DNA of 64,000 nt, from positions 1 to 64,000 of the forward strand of contig JBCCQH010000024.1 of assembly GCA_039024435.1 (NCBI GenBank), in the 5' to 3' direction. This DNA comes from JBCCQH01 sp039024435 (lineage in GTDB: Bacteria > Bacteroidota > Bacteroidia > J057 > JADKCL01). This document shows positions 44,395 to 53,137 of this stretch, one piece after another. The notes beneath the pieces were generated by a model, which saw only the letters and a list, made by a program, of their open reading frames with translations, was not told the DNA's origin and did not search any database. Position 1 is the first letter of the stretch. Each line of letters opens with the position of its first letter. The position numbers and the translations under genes are program-made.

Positions 44395-45222
44395 TCAGTC
44401 GGCAAACAAGCGTTCCAGCGCGACCGCAACGCCATCTTCTTTTCCGGACAAGGTGATCTCATCCGCAACGGCTTTGACTGCATCTTTGGCATTGGCGACG
44501 GCGACGCCCCAGCCAGCGGCGTTCAGCAAATCGGTATCGTTGTAATTGTCTCCGAAAGCGATTACCTCGGTCAGGCCAAATGTATAGTGGTGCTCGAGCA
44601 ATTTCTGCAGGCCGATGGCCTTGTTGATGGAACAGTCGGCGATTTCCAGGTAGGTGGGGCGCGAACGGTAGAGGTGAAGTAATTCGCCGAATTGGGCTTG
44701 TAGTCCCGCCGTCGCCCGGTCGATTCCCGCTTCTGGTCCCATGAGCATTACCTTGTGGGCACTGACGCCCTGTCGCCCCCAGTGGGTCACCACTTCCGAA
44801 CCGGATGCTACCCGCGGGCTCACCTTGGTGTTGTGTTCTTCCCGCTTCGCCCAGTAGTCCATTTCCGGGACGAACCACTCGTCTGCGTAGTAAAGGCTTA
44901 CGTGGACTTCGGTGTCCGCCGTCAGGTCGAGGGCGGCTTGTACCGCGGAAAGTGGGATCTCCGCCGAATGGACCACCCGAAATGCGGGGGCATCGGGTTG
45001 GGGCACGATGACGTAGCCCCCGTTGTAGCAGATGAGCGGCTCGTGGGTCACCCCTAGGTCGGCTTGCAGGTGGCGCATGGCGGCGGGCATCCGCGAGGAA
45101 GCCAGAATCACGCGCACGCTGTCCCGCAGCTTGCGGATACAGGCGATGGTGCGGTCGGAAAGCTCCCGCTCGCCGTTGAGGAGGGTTCCGTCGATGTCAG
45201 TACAAATTGCTCGATAGGCCAT
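44395..45222 (-). CDS. Cof-type HAD-IIB family hydrolase
   Basis: A 275-aa phosphatase of the haloacid-dehalogenase superfamily. Motif I is CTDIDGTLLNG (nucleophile Asp), motif II is VILASSRMP, motif III includes the Lys in DCSINKAIGLQKLL, and motif IV is VIAFGDNYNDTDLL. A Cof-type C2 cap lies between motifs II and III. The substrate, probably a sugar phosphate or cofactor precursor, is unknown. It lies just downstream of msrA on the same strand, with a 9-nt gap. Confidence 0.92.
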   Translation of the reverse strand: MAYRAICTDIDGTLLNGERELSDRTIACIRKLRDSVRVILASSRMPAAMRHLQADLGVTHEPLICYNGGYVIVPQPDAPAFRVVHSAEIPLSAVQAALDLTADTEVHVSLYYADEWFVPEMDYWAKREEHNTKVSPRVASGSEVVTHWGRQGVSAHKVMLMGPEAGIDRATAGLQAQFGELLHLYRSRPTYLEIADCSINKAIGLQKLLEHHYTFGLTEVIAFGDNYNDTDLLNAAGWGVAVANAKDAVKAVADEITLSGKEDGVAVALERLFAD

Positions 45223-45231
45223 GCCCGCAAT

Positions 45232-45912
45232 TTAGTGCCTGGCGTCTTTTTTCAGTAGTTCGGGAAATTTTTCCTGAAAGCGGTTGAGGCGGGGGATCGA
45301 AACCGCTTTGATGTACGGCTGTTCGGGATGGAGGCGCTCGTAGTCCTGGTGGTAGTCTTCTGCAATCCAGAACTTCTCAAACGCGGTCACTTCGGTCACG
45401 ATGGGTGCGGAGTAGACGCCGGAGGCTTCCAGTTCTTCCACGTAGGCTTCAATGCTCGCTTTCTCGGTCGCGTTTTGGTAGAAAGCGATGGAGCGGTATT
45501 GGGGACCCCGGTCCGGTCCCTGCCGATTCGGGGTAGTGGGATCCTGCGATCCGAAAAAGACCTTGACCAGGGTAGGGAAGTCGACTTTGGTGGAGTCGTA
45601 ATAGACTTCCACTGCTTCTGCGTGTCCGGTGGTTCCCGTACCGATCATGCGGTAGGTGGGATTGGGCTCTTTGCCGCCACTGTAGCCGGAAATGGCTTCG
45701 GCGACGCCTTCCACTGACTCAAATACGGCCTCGACGCACCAAAAGCAACCGCTGGCGAAGTAGGCTTTGTGGAACTGGCTCAGATCGAGGTTTTCCTTTT
45801 TCTGGGGAGTGTTGGTGGATCCGTTGCCGTTTTGGGCGGTCGACGAACAGGCATTGAGCGAAAACACCAGCGCGAGGCTGAGGGTAAAAAAGATGTATTT
45901 TACTTTCTGCAT
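45232..45912 (-). CDS. msrA: Peptide methionine sulfoxide reductase MsrA, lipoprotein form
   Basis: A 226-aa enzyme that reduces methionine-S-sulfoxide in proteins. The signal peptide ends in a lipobox (FSLNAC), followed by an Asn/Gly/Ser-rich linker, so the enzyme acts outside the cytoplasm. The catalytic Cys is in ASGCFWCVEAVFE (about residues 54-66). GYSGGKEPNPTYRMIGTGTTGHAEAVEV is a clear family signature. It ends with a short stretch of basic residues. Probably repairs oxidised envelope proteins. Confidence 0.95.
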   Translation of the reverse strand: MQKVKYIFFTLSLALVFSLNACSSTAQNGNGSTNTPQKKENLDLSQFHKAYFASGCFWCVEAVFESVEGVAEAISGYSGGKEPNPTYRMIGTGTTGHAEAVEVYYDSTKVDFPTLVKVFFGSQDPTTPNRQGPDRGPQYRSIAFYQNATEKASIEAYVEELEASGVYSAPIVTEVTAFEKFWIAEDYHQDYERLHPEQPYIKAVSIPRLNRFQEKFPELLKKDARH

Positions 45913-46089
45913 GGATGCATTTTTAATATTTCCGAACGTGTCATTGAATCAACGGGAGGAGACCGAAATGGTTTGGCGAAGGCGGCAAAACCGCTGGTTG
46001 CAAGGCTAACGTTGCCGCGGAAAAATAATTGTTCAAATGCCGACCGACGATGGCTTTTCCCGGCGATGAGGACGGTCCCGACAATTTCT

Positions 46090-46121
46090 TTTGGGCAATG
46101 CCGGGTCGGGATGTATTTTTG
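46090..46121 (+). promoter_or_regulatory. Complete Bacteroidota promoter (TTTG-N20-TATTTTTG)
   Basis: TTTG at 46090-46093 and TATTTTTG at 46114-46121 are separated by 20 bp and fit the -33/-7 consensus. The -7 box ends 6 nt before the GTG proposed as start of the outer-membrane protein gene. This supports that start and implies a nearly leaderless message. Confidence 0.6.
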
Positions 46122-46127
46122 GGCACT

Positions 46128-46859
46128 GTGAACAGGTACATCGCTGGTTTTTTCTTGTCCATAAGCATGACATTCGCTTCTCTTCCCGCCTTGGGGCAGG
46201 GGCGGGCCCATCTCTCTCTGGGCCTGAATGGCGGCTACGCCGGCCTGGACAGCTTGAATTACATCGTGGACCAGTTCAACGAGGAAAACCCCGATTATGC
46301 CAAGTTGCTGCCGGGATTTCATGTGCCCGTGGGCATTTATGCCAGTGCTGGGGGCAATTTTAAGCGCCTACTGCTGGAACTCAGTTTTACCATGCGGACG
46401 CAAAACGCGCGGGCCCGCTCCGAGGCCGATCTGGCCGGCAATGAGCAGCAGATCCAATTGCGCTACAATGCGCACACGGTTGAGATCGGAACCGGTTATT
46501 ACATTGTCGATGGCGACTACACGCAGGTTGCATTGGGCGCTTCGCTGGATTTCGGTCAGACCCGCTTGCTGGCGCGGCGGGGAGCCGGCACCCTCCAGGC
46601 GGCGAGTTTGCCTTGGGGCCGAATGACCGATGAGTTGAACTTTGCCGGAAGCATATTCATCCAGGTCATGTTTACCCTGCGGGCAAATCCCCAGATCGGC
46701 CTTTACTTTCGGCCTTACTACCAGTTTGGGTTTGTGCGGAATGATTTCGGGCAAGTGAATCGTTTTCTTCGCCCGGATAACTGGGGGGATGACTCGTTCA
46801 TCATCCTGCAGCGGCCGAGCAATGTGGGTTTGAAAACTGGCGTGTTCATCGGTTCCTAG
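46128..46859 (+). CDS. Predicted outer-membrane beta-barrel protein
   Basis: A 243-aa protein with signal peptide (RYIAGFFLSISMTFASLPALGQG) followed by alternating hydrophobic strands such as HLSLGLNGGYAG, LLLELSFTMRT, TVEIGTGYYIV and IGLYFRPYYQFGFV. This pattern is that of small PorT/OmpW-like barrels in Bacteroidota. No specific family was identified. The GTG at 46128 was chosen because it starts the signal peptide and lies just after a consensus promoter; the ATG-like frame at 46029 lies upstream of the promoter. The TAG stop is formed by the junction with the MITE copy at 46859, so the natural C terminus may be changed. Confidence 0.7.
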   Translation: MNRYIAGFFLSISMTFASLPALGQGRAHLSLGLNGGYAGLDSLNYIVDQFNEENPDYAKLLPGFHVPVGIYASAGGNFKRLLLELSFTMRTQNARARSEADLAGNEQQIQLRYNAHTVEIGTGYYIVDGDYTQVALGASLDFGQTRLLARRGAGTLQAASLPWGRMTDELNFAGSIFIQVMFTLRANPQIGLYFRPYYQFGFVRNDFGQVNRFLRPDNWGDDSFIILQRPSNVGLKTGVFIGS

Positions 46860-47020
46860 AGTCTGTTTAAATTTAATTCTGCGATTTTGCTATGGCATCT
46901 TTTTCCGCCCCTCTTCGGCTATTTTCTTGCCCCTAGCTTTGGCTACGGACTCCAAAATGAGCTTCGACGGACAAAAAAATCTGCACTCGCAAATTTCACA
47001 AACCAATTTTAAACCGCCCC
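46859..47020. repeat. MITE-like element, copy 3 (162 bp)
   Basis: Same length as copy 1 and highly similar to it. The left end GAGTCTGTTTAAATTT mirrors the right end AATTTTAAACCGCCCC. The flanking triplets are CTA on the left (46856-46858) and TTA on the right (47021-47023), one base short of a perfect TNA duplication. The first G of the element completes the TAG stop codon of the preceding gene. Confidence 0.75.
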
Positions 47021-47078
47021 TTAGCGGCGGTTCGAGTTCCGTCCCGGATCAGCCCGCCAACTTCACGAATCAGTCTTT

Positions 47079-48470
47079 TTAATGGAGGCAGGAAATCCGC
47101 CGTGTAGCGACGCCGTTCTGCGTGCGCACCTGCAACAGGTAGATGCCTTCTGCGAAACCCTGGAGGTTGAGGCTGCCCTGCGGGTATCGGCCTGCCATTT
47201 CCCACACAATGCGGCCGGTGCGATCCATGAGTTGCATCCCGATGACTTCGCTGCCCACGACGCGGAAGTGCATTTGGCGATCCGCCGGATTCGGCCAGGT
47301 TTCGATGGCAACGGTGCCGGCGTAGTGGTTGACCACTTGGGCGGTGGTCGACATATTTTCCCGGCCGTCCCGGTCCACCTGGCGCAAGCGGTACCAGGTG
47401 AGCGGCGCCGGATGGGGATCGGTGACCCCGTAGCGGACCGGCTCGGAAGAGTTGCCTTGGCCCTCCACCCGAGTCATAAACGCAAAGCCCAAGCTCAGAT
47501 CGGTGGATCGCTCCACCACGAAGTGATCGCAGTTGACTTCCGTAGCGGTGATCCAGGAAAGGGAATTGCCGTCCGAAGTCACGGCGCCTTGCAATTCTTG
47601 GGCGTACGCCACGGGCAGGATACACGGCTCGATCAGGGTATTGATCCACGCGGCATTGGCGGAATTGTTGGGCGCACCTGGGGTTTCATTGTTGGAAGCC
47701 ACCGTCTGCGACGACCAGTTGGCGGCCGAGCGGTAGTCGTCGTTCACTGAATTGTCAAACATGAAGAAGCGGACATTGCCCGTACCCGAGACGTAGATGC
47801 TTTCCGGACCACCATTCATGCCTGAGCCGTAACCGACCCCGTGAAAGTAAGTCCCGTCCGGTTGGCGGACCTGCGCGGCATCGCCCCCGTTGCGCATCCC
47901 TGCATTCGCCCAGCTACCCCCGGCCGTGTAGCACGCCCCTGCGTAAGTGGCATTTCCCGAACAAGGCCCTGGGCAGGAAGTCACCCCCGCCGGAATATTG
48001 CCCACCCCACAGGCGGTAGCCGTGCTGACCTCGAGCATCGCCGAAGAAGCTGGCACCACGTAGACCCCATCTGCCGGGGCAGTATCGTTGGGGTCCGCCG
48101 CCGGAACATTGCCATTCGTATTGGAAGAATTGTCATTGTAGACCACGATGATGCTCCCCGGGTTGACTTCTTCCCAGTTGGCGTGGGCTGCCAGGCGCAA
48201 GTGACCCATCGCAATGCCTGACCCCGAGCAAGGCCCGCAGGAAAAGTCCCCATTGTTGTCGTCAATGATCCAACCCCGCAAATCCACCGGACCACAATTG
48301 GGATCCGTATCCGGCCCTACGACCACAAACTCCATGTATTCGCGGGTGCCCGCATCACCATTCGAAAATTCGTTCAGGACCATGCCCTGAGCTTGCACCT
48401 GACCGATGAACCCAAAACAGCCCATCAATCCCAATCCCAGAGCAAAGGCGGTAAAGTAATTGTGTTTCAT
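47079..48470 (-). CDS. Secreted lamin-tail-like protein with T9SS sorting domain
   Basis: A 463-aa exported protein. The signal peptide is FTAFALGLGLMGCFGFIGQVQAQG. Next, GMVLNEFSNGDAGTREYMEFVVV and DLRGWIIDDNNGDF look like a lamin-tail domain (LTD), with many Cys that may form disulfides. The C terminus has IETWPNPADRQMHFRV, GRIVWEM and EGIYLLQVRTQNGVATRRI, a clear T9SS type A sorting domain. The ATG at 48470 puts the signal peptide first; an in-frame ATG four codons earlier is the alternative. Function unknown. Confidence 0.85.
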   Translation of the reverse strand: MKHNYFTAFALGLGLMGCFGFIGQVQAQGMVLNEFSNGDAGTREYMEFVVVGPDTDPNCGPVDLRGWIIDDNNGDFSCGPCSGSGIAMGHLRLAAHANWEEVNPGSIIVVYNDNSSNTNGNVPAADPNDTAPADGVYVVPASSAMLEVSTATACGVGNIPAGVTSCPGPCSGNATYAGACYTAGGSWANAGMRNGGDAAQVRQPDGTYFHGVGYGSGMNGGPESIYVSGTGNVRFFMFDNSVNDDYRSAANWSSQTVASNNETPGAPNNSANAAWINTLIEPCILPVAYAQELQGAVTSDGNSLSWITATEVNCDHFVVERSTDLSLGFAFMTRVEGQGNSSEPVRYGVTDPHPAPLTWYRLRQVDRDGRENMSTTAQVVNHYAGTVAIETWPNPADRQMHFRVVGSEVIGMQLMDRTGRIVWEMAGRYPQGSLNLQGFAEGIYLLQVRTQNGVATRRISCLH

Positions 48471-48727
48471 GTATTGCAGCATTGTCCGACACCGAAGGGC
48501 CTGAGCCGTCGCAGCAAAACCGGGACTCAGGCATCAATCTTCTGGGAACAAAGATGCCGAGCAACCGCCTGGTACACAACCATTTTTCATCCACCGGGTG
48601 TGGATACTCTCCGGGATTTAACCTTGAGTAGAGATACCGGAAACCCACAAGCGTCCGACGGTCAAATTTGTGAGATTACCGGTAAAGCCAGGCCGATCCG
48701 TTACGTAAGTTTAACTTTGAATAAGCC

Positions 48728-48750
48728 TAAATTTAATTCGGGGATTTTGC
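48728..48750. repeat. Possible solo left end of the MITE family
   Basis: TAAATTTAATTC followed by three bases and GATTTTGC matches the first ~25 bp of the 46859 copy at about 20 of 23 positions. The conserved core and the right end are missing. It may be a remnant or chance similarity. Confidence 0.35.
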
Positions 48751-48757
48751 CCCCGGA

Positions 48758-50248
48758 TCAATTTTGCTCGGCCACGCCCAGGCGTTTCAGCAACACCCGC
48801 AGCAAATTGTTGGCGTCCGGGGTGACCCGCAACAGCAGCGTCAGCCCGCCGTAGACCAACACTACCACCCCGCCCCGGACGATCAGATCCAGCCACACCC
48901 AGTCCAGCCGCGGGATCACCATCTGGACCGCAAAGGCCGCCCCCGTAACGACGAGCACCAGCAGCATCGGCCAGGTAAAGGGCTGAAGCTTGAAGTGGTA
49001 CCAGACAAAAATGAGCCGGAACAGATTGCCCAAGAGTACCGAAAGTCCCGTCGCGAGGGCTGCCCCCGAGATGCCATACGGGGGAATCAGCAGCCAGTTT
49101 AACAAGACGGCAAACACCACCAGCAGCCCATTAAAAATCAGATCGTAGCGGTACAGCCGCGAAGTGATCAGGATGTAACCGTTCAGCCCGGTGAGCATGT
49201 CGATCACCCGGGTCAGCCCGATGAAAAACAGCACCACCAATCCCCCCGAGTACGACGCCGGCATCAGGGCAAACAAATTGTGCGCATTCGTCATCAGCCC
49301 CAGGAACAGAAACGCCCCCAGGACAAAATTGATCAGTGACGTCCGTTTGTAGAGCCGGTCCATGTCCGCCATTTTTCCCGCCTGCCAGTACTCGGCGACC
49401 AGCGGGGAAGTAATCTTTTGAATCGCCCGCCAGGGAATGAGCAATAAGGCCGTGATGTAGTACGCCGTGGTGTAGATCCCGACCGCATCCATGCCTTTGA
49501 AGTCCGCCAGCATGATCGAGTCGATATTGAAAAGGACGATCACACTGATGTTGCTCAGCAAAGTAAAACCCCCGAAAACCAGCATGCGGTAATTGAGTTT
49601 CCGGAATCGCCAACTGATCCGCAACCGCAGGTGCAACTGCCGCAAGTAAGCGATGTAGACCACCATCAGCAGGGTGACCGAACTGATGAGCCCGACGTAA
49701 ATCATCACAAAACCCTCGAAATCTACCCAGCCCGCCGCATAAATCAGGACGCTGGCCATCACGAACAGCTTTTGGATCACCTCCTGGAACAGTACCGGCA
49801 CCACCGTTTTGAAGAGTGACCGCAGATAACTTTCAAACACCTGAAAATACAGCGAAAACAGCCCCAAAGGGACGATGTAATAATAGTACTCGATCAACAA
49901 AGGCGAATTGTCGGAGAATCGCTCCACGATCAGCGGCTTCAACAGGACAAAATTCAGCGTGATGAACAGGAAGCCCAGCGTGGAAATTACCAGTGCCCAG
50001 GACAGAAACCCGTGGTGCTGCCGCTCGCGGTCCCGGAAATAAGGAAAGAAACGCAAAATCACATTTACGTACCCCAGCGAAGAAAACGTCGCGTACAGCA
50101 GCCCCAGCGTGAGCAGGATATTGGCCAGGCCCACCTCCTCTTCCGTGAGAAACTGCGTGAAGATCAGCACTTTGTTCACAAATCCCAGCACCGCTCCTAC
50201 GTAGGAAATGATCGAGGATTGAATACTTTGCTTGCGAACGATGCCCAT
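48758..50248 (-). CDS. Polysaccharide/oligosaccharide flippase (MATE/Wzx-like)
   Basis: A 496-aa inner-membrane protein with about 12-14 hydrophobic helices spread over its whole length. It starts with QSIQSSIISYVGAVLGFVNKVLIF, typical of Wzx/RfbX-type exporters that flip lipid-linked sugars. The C-terminal half resembles the polysaccharide-biosynthesis C-terminal domain. The ATG at 50248 was chosen; the open frame to 50323 adds a Cys/Arg-rich stretch unlike the family. No glycosyltransferase gene cluster is adjacent, so its lipid-linked sugar is unknown. Confidence 0.88.
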   Translation of the reverse strand: MGIVRKQSIQSSIISYVGAVLGFVNKVLIFTQFLTEEEVGLANILLTLGLLYATFSSLGYVNVILRFFPYFRDRERQHHGFLSWALVISTLGFLFITLNFVLLKPLIVERFSDNSPLLIEYYYYIVPLGLFSLYFQVFESYLRSLFKTVVPVLFQEVIQKLFVMASVLIYAAGWVDFEGFVMIYVGLISSVTLLMVVYIAYLRQLHLRLRISWRFRKLNYRMLVFGGFTLLSNISVIVLFNIDSIMLADFKGMDAVGIYTTAYYITALLLIPWRAIQKITSPLVAEYWQAGKMADMDRLYKRTSLINFVLGAFLFLGLMTNAHNLFALMPASYSGGLVVLFFIGLTRVIDMLTGLNGYILITSRLYRYDLIFNGLLVVFAVLLNWLLIPPYGISGAALATGLSVLLGNLFRLIFVWYHFKLQPFTWPMLLVLVVTGAAFAVQMVIPRLDWVWLDLIVRGGVVVLVYGGLTLLLRVTPDANNLLRVLLKRLGVAEQN

Positions 50249-50373
50249 GAGATACAATGCAGTCCGCGTCAAATTACGCGAAACCCCGCACAGTACGCAA
50301 GGCAAAGCCCATTCTCCGCGCATTCGCTGGGGCAGTCAGTTCCCCCTCCCGTTGAGGGCGGGTGCGGGGGCGG

Positions 50374-50463
50374 CCCGCACCGGGCTGTCCGGAGGTTCGC
50401 CCACTCCGTCCCCTCCGCCCTTGGCTCCGGCGACCCGGCTCCTCCCATCCCTCCCGCAAACAA
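50374..50463 (-). repeat. Dispersed GC-rich repeat B, copy 2
   Basis: On the minus strand it reads TTGTTTGCGGGAGGGATGGG, then GGGCGGAGGGGACGGAG and CAGCCCGGTGCGGG, aligning to 43570-43655 with small gaps. The copy is adjacent to an 8-bp inverted repeat. Confidence 0.6.
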
Positions 50464-50580
50464 AAATTTCTAATTTCCGATGGCCAGTCCGGCTGAGTAG
50501 GCATCGAAAATCAGAAATCAATGAATTGAAAATTGATCTTTCCGATTGCCGGATTGCATTTTTCAGAATTCGTCCCCCAA

Positions 50581-50610
50581 TTGCATATTCCTGAATCCAC
50601 CCTAACTTTA
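50581..50610 (+). promoter_or_regulatory. Probable promoter of the acyltransferase gene
   Basis: TTG at 50581-50583 and TAACTTTA at 50603-50610 (TAnnTTTG with one mismatch) are 19 bp apart. The -7 box ends 7 nt before the GTG start at 50618. Confidence 0.45.
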
Positions 50611-50617
50611 CCTCCCG

Positions 50618-51532
50618 GTGAAAACCCCCTGGACATACTACCCCCTCAAGGCTGTGCTCTACCTGTGGAGCCTGCTGCCCTTGCCGGTTCTCTACCTTCA
50701 GAGCCGGATTGTGGCTTTCCTGTTGCACCGGGTGATTGGGTACCGCAAGGCTATCATTCAGGACAACCTCCGGCAGGCATTTCCCGAGAAAAGCCCCGCC
50801 GAAATCGACCGGATCGTGCGCGACTTTTACCACAATTTTTGCGATGTCTTCGTGGAAATCCTCAAGCAACTCAGCATCGGAAAAGCCGCCCTGAAGCGCC
50901 GGGTGCAATTCACCAATCCCGAGGTGCTTTCCGAAATGACCGCCCACGGCGGTGGAGGCATCGCCATCTTTGCCCACTACGCAAACTGGGAATGGAATGG
51001 ATCGGGGATGGGACTGCAACTGCCCTTTTCCACCGTTGGGGTCTACCAAACCCTGAGCAGCCCGGTGTTTGACCGCTTGGTGCGGCACATCCGCACCCGG
51101 CACGGAAACGACATGATCACGATGCAGCAGACCTTTCGCGAGAGCCTCAAGCGCCTGAAATCCCCCTGTTACATCGCCTTTCTGGGTGACCAAAGCCCTG
51201 CCCCCCACGGCAAAATGTACTACACCCCCTTTCTTGGGCGCCTCGCTCCGGTCCACTTGGGAATCGCCACGATCTGCCTGAAGATGAATGTCCCCTTGTA
51301 CTACTTTGACATCCGAAAAGTCCGCCAGGGCCACTACCGGGTTACCTTGCACAAAGTGCCGCACGAAGACCTCAACCCCAAGGACAAGACCAGTGTGTAC
51401 CGGCTGACGAATCGCCACGTGCGCAAATTGGAGGAGGTCATCCGGGAGGCACCGGCCTACTGGCTTTGGTCGCACCGGCGCTGGAAGCGCCAGCCCAAAC
51501 CCGGTGACATCGTAAACAAAGGAGAAATTTAG
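50618..51532 (+). CDS. Lysophospholipid/lauroyl acyltransferase family (LpxL/HtrB-like)
   Basis: A 304-aa inner-membrane acyltransferase of the lipid A biosynthesis type. An N-terminal hydrophobic helix (KAVLYLWSLLPLPVLYLQ) is followed by QDNLRQAFPEKSPAEIDRI, the catalytic HYANWEW (HX4E), a GDQSPAPHGKMY motif and the C-terminal WLWSHRRWKRQP. These are all hallmarks of LpxL-like enzymes. It probably adds a secondary fatty acid to lipid A or to an ornithine lipid. The start is GTG at 50618, 7 nt after a promoter-like box. It stands alone. Confidence 0.92.
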   Translation: MKTPWTYYPLKAVLYLWSLLPLPVLYLQSRIVAFLLHRVIGYRKAIIQDNLRQAFPEKSPAEIDRIVRDFYHNFCDVFVEILKQLSIGKAALKRRVQFTNPEVLSEMTAHGGGGIAIFAHYANWEWNGSGMGLQLPFSTVGVYQTLSSPVFDRLVRHIRTRHGNDMITMQQTFRESLKRLKSPCYIAFLGDQSPAPHGKMYYTPFLGRLAPVHLGIATICLKMNVPLYYFDIRKVRQGHYRVTLHKVPHEDLNPKDKTSVYRLTNRHVRKLEEVIREAPAYWLWSHRRWKRQPKPGDIVNKGEI

Positions 51533-51617
51533 TTCGGTCTGGTCAGTTTTTTTTCGTACCCATCGCCCCACAAATCGATTCAAATGCTATTTACCACCCA
51601 CCATCGGCAATCAGAAA

Positions 51618-51983
51618 TCAATCAAATTGCATCAACTCGATCCGATTTTTCCAGGGATCAAAGAAAGAAAACCGCTTGCGTCCGGGAATGGGAGTTTCTT
51701 CCTGAATGGGCACGCCAATCTTGGTGAGATAAGTGCGGGCCCCTTCCAGATCCTTAACGATAAATGCCGGATGCCGCTTCGAACCTCCCGGGCTCGCCTC
51801 CACTCCGATGTGCAACTCGATGTCGGCCATCTTTACCCAAAATCCCCCTTTTCCCACTGCACTGGCCGGTTTAGGGATTTCTTGCAGTCCGAGAATGTGG
51901 CAATAGAACGCCTTGGCGCGGTCAGTTGAGCCGAAGGGGACACACACTTGCACGTGGTGAAGTTTTTCGAATTGTATGCTCAT
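51618..51983 (-). CDS. VOC-family (glyoxalase-like) protein
   Basis: A 121-aa single-domain protein. It starts FEKLHHVQVCVPFGSTDRAKAFYCHILGL, the first half of the beta-alpha-beta-beta-beta fold, and ends RKRFSFFDPWKNRIELMQFD with the usual metal Glu. The metal ligands HH, H (ELHIGVE) and E are present. The substrate is unknown; members include glyoxalases, dioxygenases and resistance proteins. It is a single gene. Confidence 0.85.
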   Translation of the reverse strand: MSIQFEKLHHVQVCVPFGSTDRAKAFYCHILGLQEIPKPASAVGKGGFWVKMADIELHIGVEASPGGSKRHPAFIVKDLEGARTYLTKIGVPIQEETPIPGRKRFSFFDPWKNRIELMQFD

Positions 51984-52234
51984 GGTTTTAGAGTGGTGTT
52001 GATTGATTGTTGGTTTTCAGGCACAAACGCCCATTTATTCTTCCGGAACTGCTTATTTGTGATGTTGTTCAAATAAGGGGAAAATACCGCAATTTTCCTC
52101 GAAAAAAGTGTCAATTTCCCATGACCGCTTCACCCTAACGGGCAAGTTTTCGCGAAACATTGGAAATTGGTATTCAGAGCATTGGCAATCATTTTAGATT
52201 TTTCATCCCTACTGAGGTCGCAGTTCAGCTTGAC

Positions 52235-53098
52235 TCAGTGGTATTCCCCGAACAGGCGTTGGGCCTTCTGGGTGGCTCGGTCCAGCGCATCTTCCGCCAA
52301 TTCCGGGTCGACCGCCATCCCGTGCAGCCATTCCAGTACCGCTTCGGTGGCGATATTGCCCACCAGTTCATCTTCAGCGAACGGACAACCTCCGAAGCCC
52401 AGCATCGCACTGTCGAAGCGCCGGCAGCCACCTTCCCAGGCCGCTTGCAGTTTCGCCCGGCGCTCATCCGGGCGGGCATGGAAGTGCGCCCCGAATTCCA
52501 CCTCCGGAAAGCGCGGAATCAGCGTACTGAACATCGGACCGATGGTGGCGTGGTCCGCCGTGCCCACCGTATCCGCCAGGGAAATGGTGCGCACCCCGAG
52601 GCCCACCATTTTTTCGACCCATTCTCCCGCTAGTTTTGGACTCCATGGATCGCCGTAGGGATTCCCGAACCCCATTGAAATATAGACGACAAGTTCCTTG
52701 CCCGAATCCACACACAAGGCCTGCATGTCCCGCACCAACTCTACCGACTCCGCCATCGTCTTGCGGGTGTTGCGCAGTTGAAAAGTCTCGGAGATGCTGA
52801 AGGGATAGCCCAGATAATGAATTGCTGCGTGTTGGGCCGCCGTGTGCGCCCCCCGGGCATTGGCGACAATTGCGAGTAACTGCGTGGCCGTATGGGTCAG
52901 ATCCAGGCCCGCCAGTACTTCCGCCGTATCCGCGAGCTGGGGCACCGCCTTGGGTGAGACAAAGCTGCCGAAGTCCAGGGTATCGAATCCCACCCGCAAC
53001 AACTGATTGAGGTAATCGATCTTCGTCGCGGTCGGGATGGGCTGCACGATGCCTTGCATCGCATCGCGCGGGCATTCGATGAGTTTCACGGATTGCAT
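52235..53098 (-). CDS. Hydroxymethylglutaryl-CoA lyase
   Basis: A 287-aa TIM-barrel enzyme that splits HMG-CoA to acetyl-CoA and acetoacetate in leucine degradation. It starts VKLIECPRDAMQG (instead of the usual EVGPRDGLQN), continues with FGSFVSPKAVPQLADT, SMGFGNPYGDPW, ISLADTVG, HFHARP and GCRRFDSAMLGFGGCPFAEDELVGN, which includes the catalytic Cys loop. Length is typical. The ATG at 53098 was chosen because upstream sequence is unrelated to the family. The N-terminal motif is slightly unusual. Confidence 0.9.
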   Translation of the reverse strand: MQSVKLIECPRDAMQGIVQPIPTATKIDYLNQLLRVGFDTLDFGSFVSPKAVPQLADTAEVLAGLDLTHTATQLLAIVANARGAHTAAQHAAIHYLGYPFSISETFQLRNTRKTMAESVELVRDMQALCVDSGKELVVYISMGFGNPYGDPWSPKLAGEWVEKMVGLGVRTISLADTVGTADHATIGPMFSTLIPRFPEVEFGAHFHARPDERRAKLQAAWEGGCRRFDSAMLGFGGCPFAEDELVGNIATEAVLEWLHGMAVDPELAEDALDRATQKAQRLFGEYH

Positions 53099-53137
53099 GG
53101 TGCAAATGTAGTGAACAGACCCTAATTTGCGGTCCCC

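Larger units (their letters stand above)
50249..50617. other. 369-bp gap with repeat B copy 2 and an AATCAGAAATC motif
   Basis: No gene is supported, although GC-rich open frames run through it on both strands. From left to right it holds the flippase promoter region, an 8-bp-stem hairpin (GGTGCGGG/CCCGCACC at 50361-50381), repeat B, the motif AAAATCAGAAATCAAT at about 50507, and the promoter of the acyltransferase gene. Confidence 0.55.

Noticed and set aside
47021..47060. GGTTCGAGTTCC resembles a tRNA T-loop
   Set aside because: No acceptor stem, D arm or anticodon arm can be built around it.
50269..50463. Small GC-rich open frames through repeat B (both strands)
   Set aside because: They lie over the repeat and hairpin, have low-complexity Gly/Arg/Pro translation, and no start signal.
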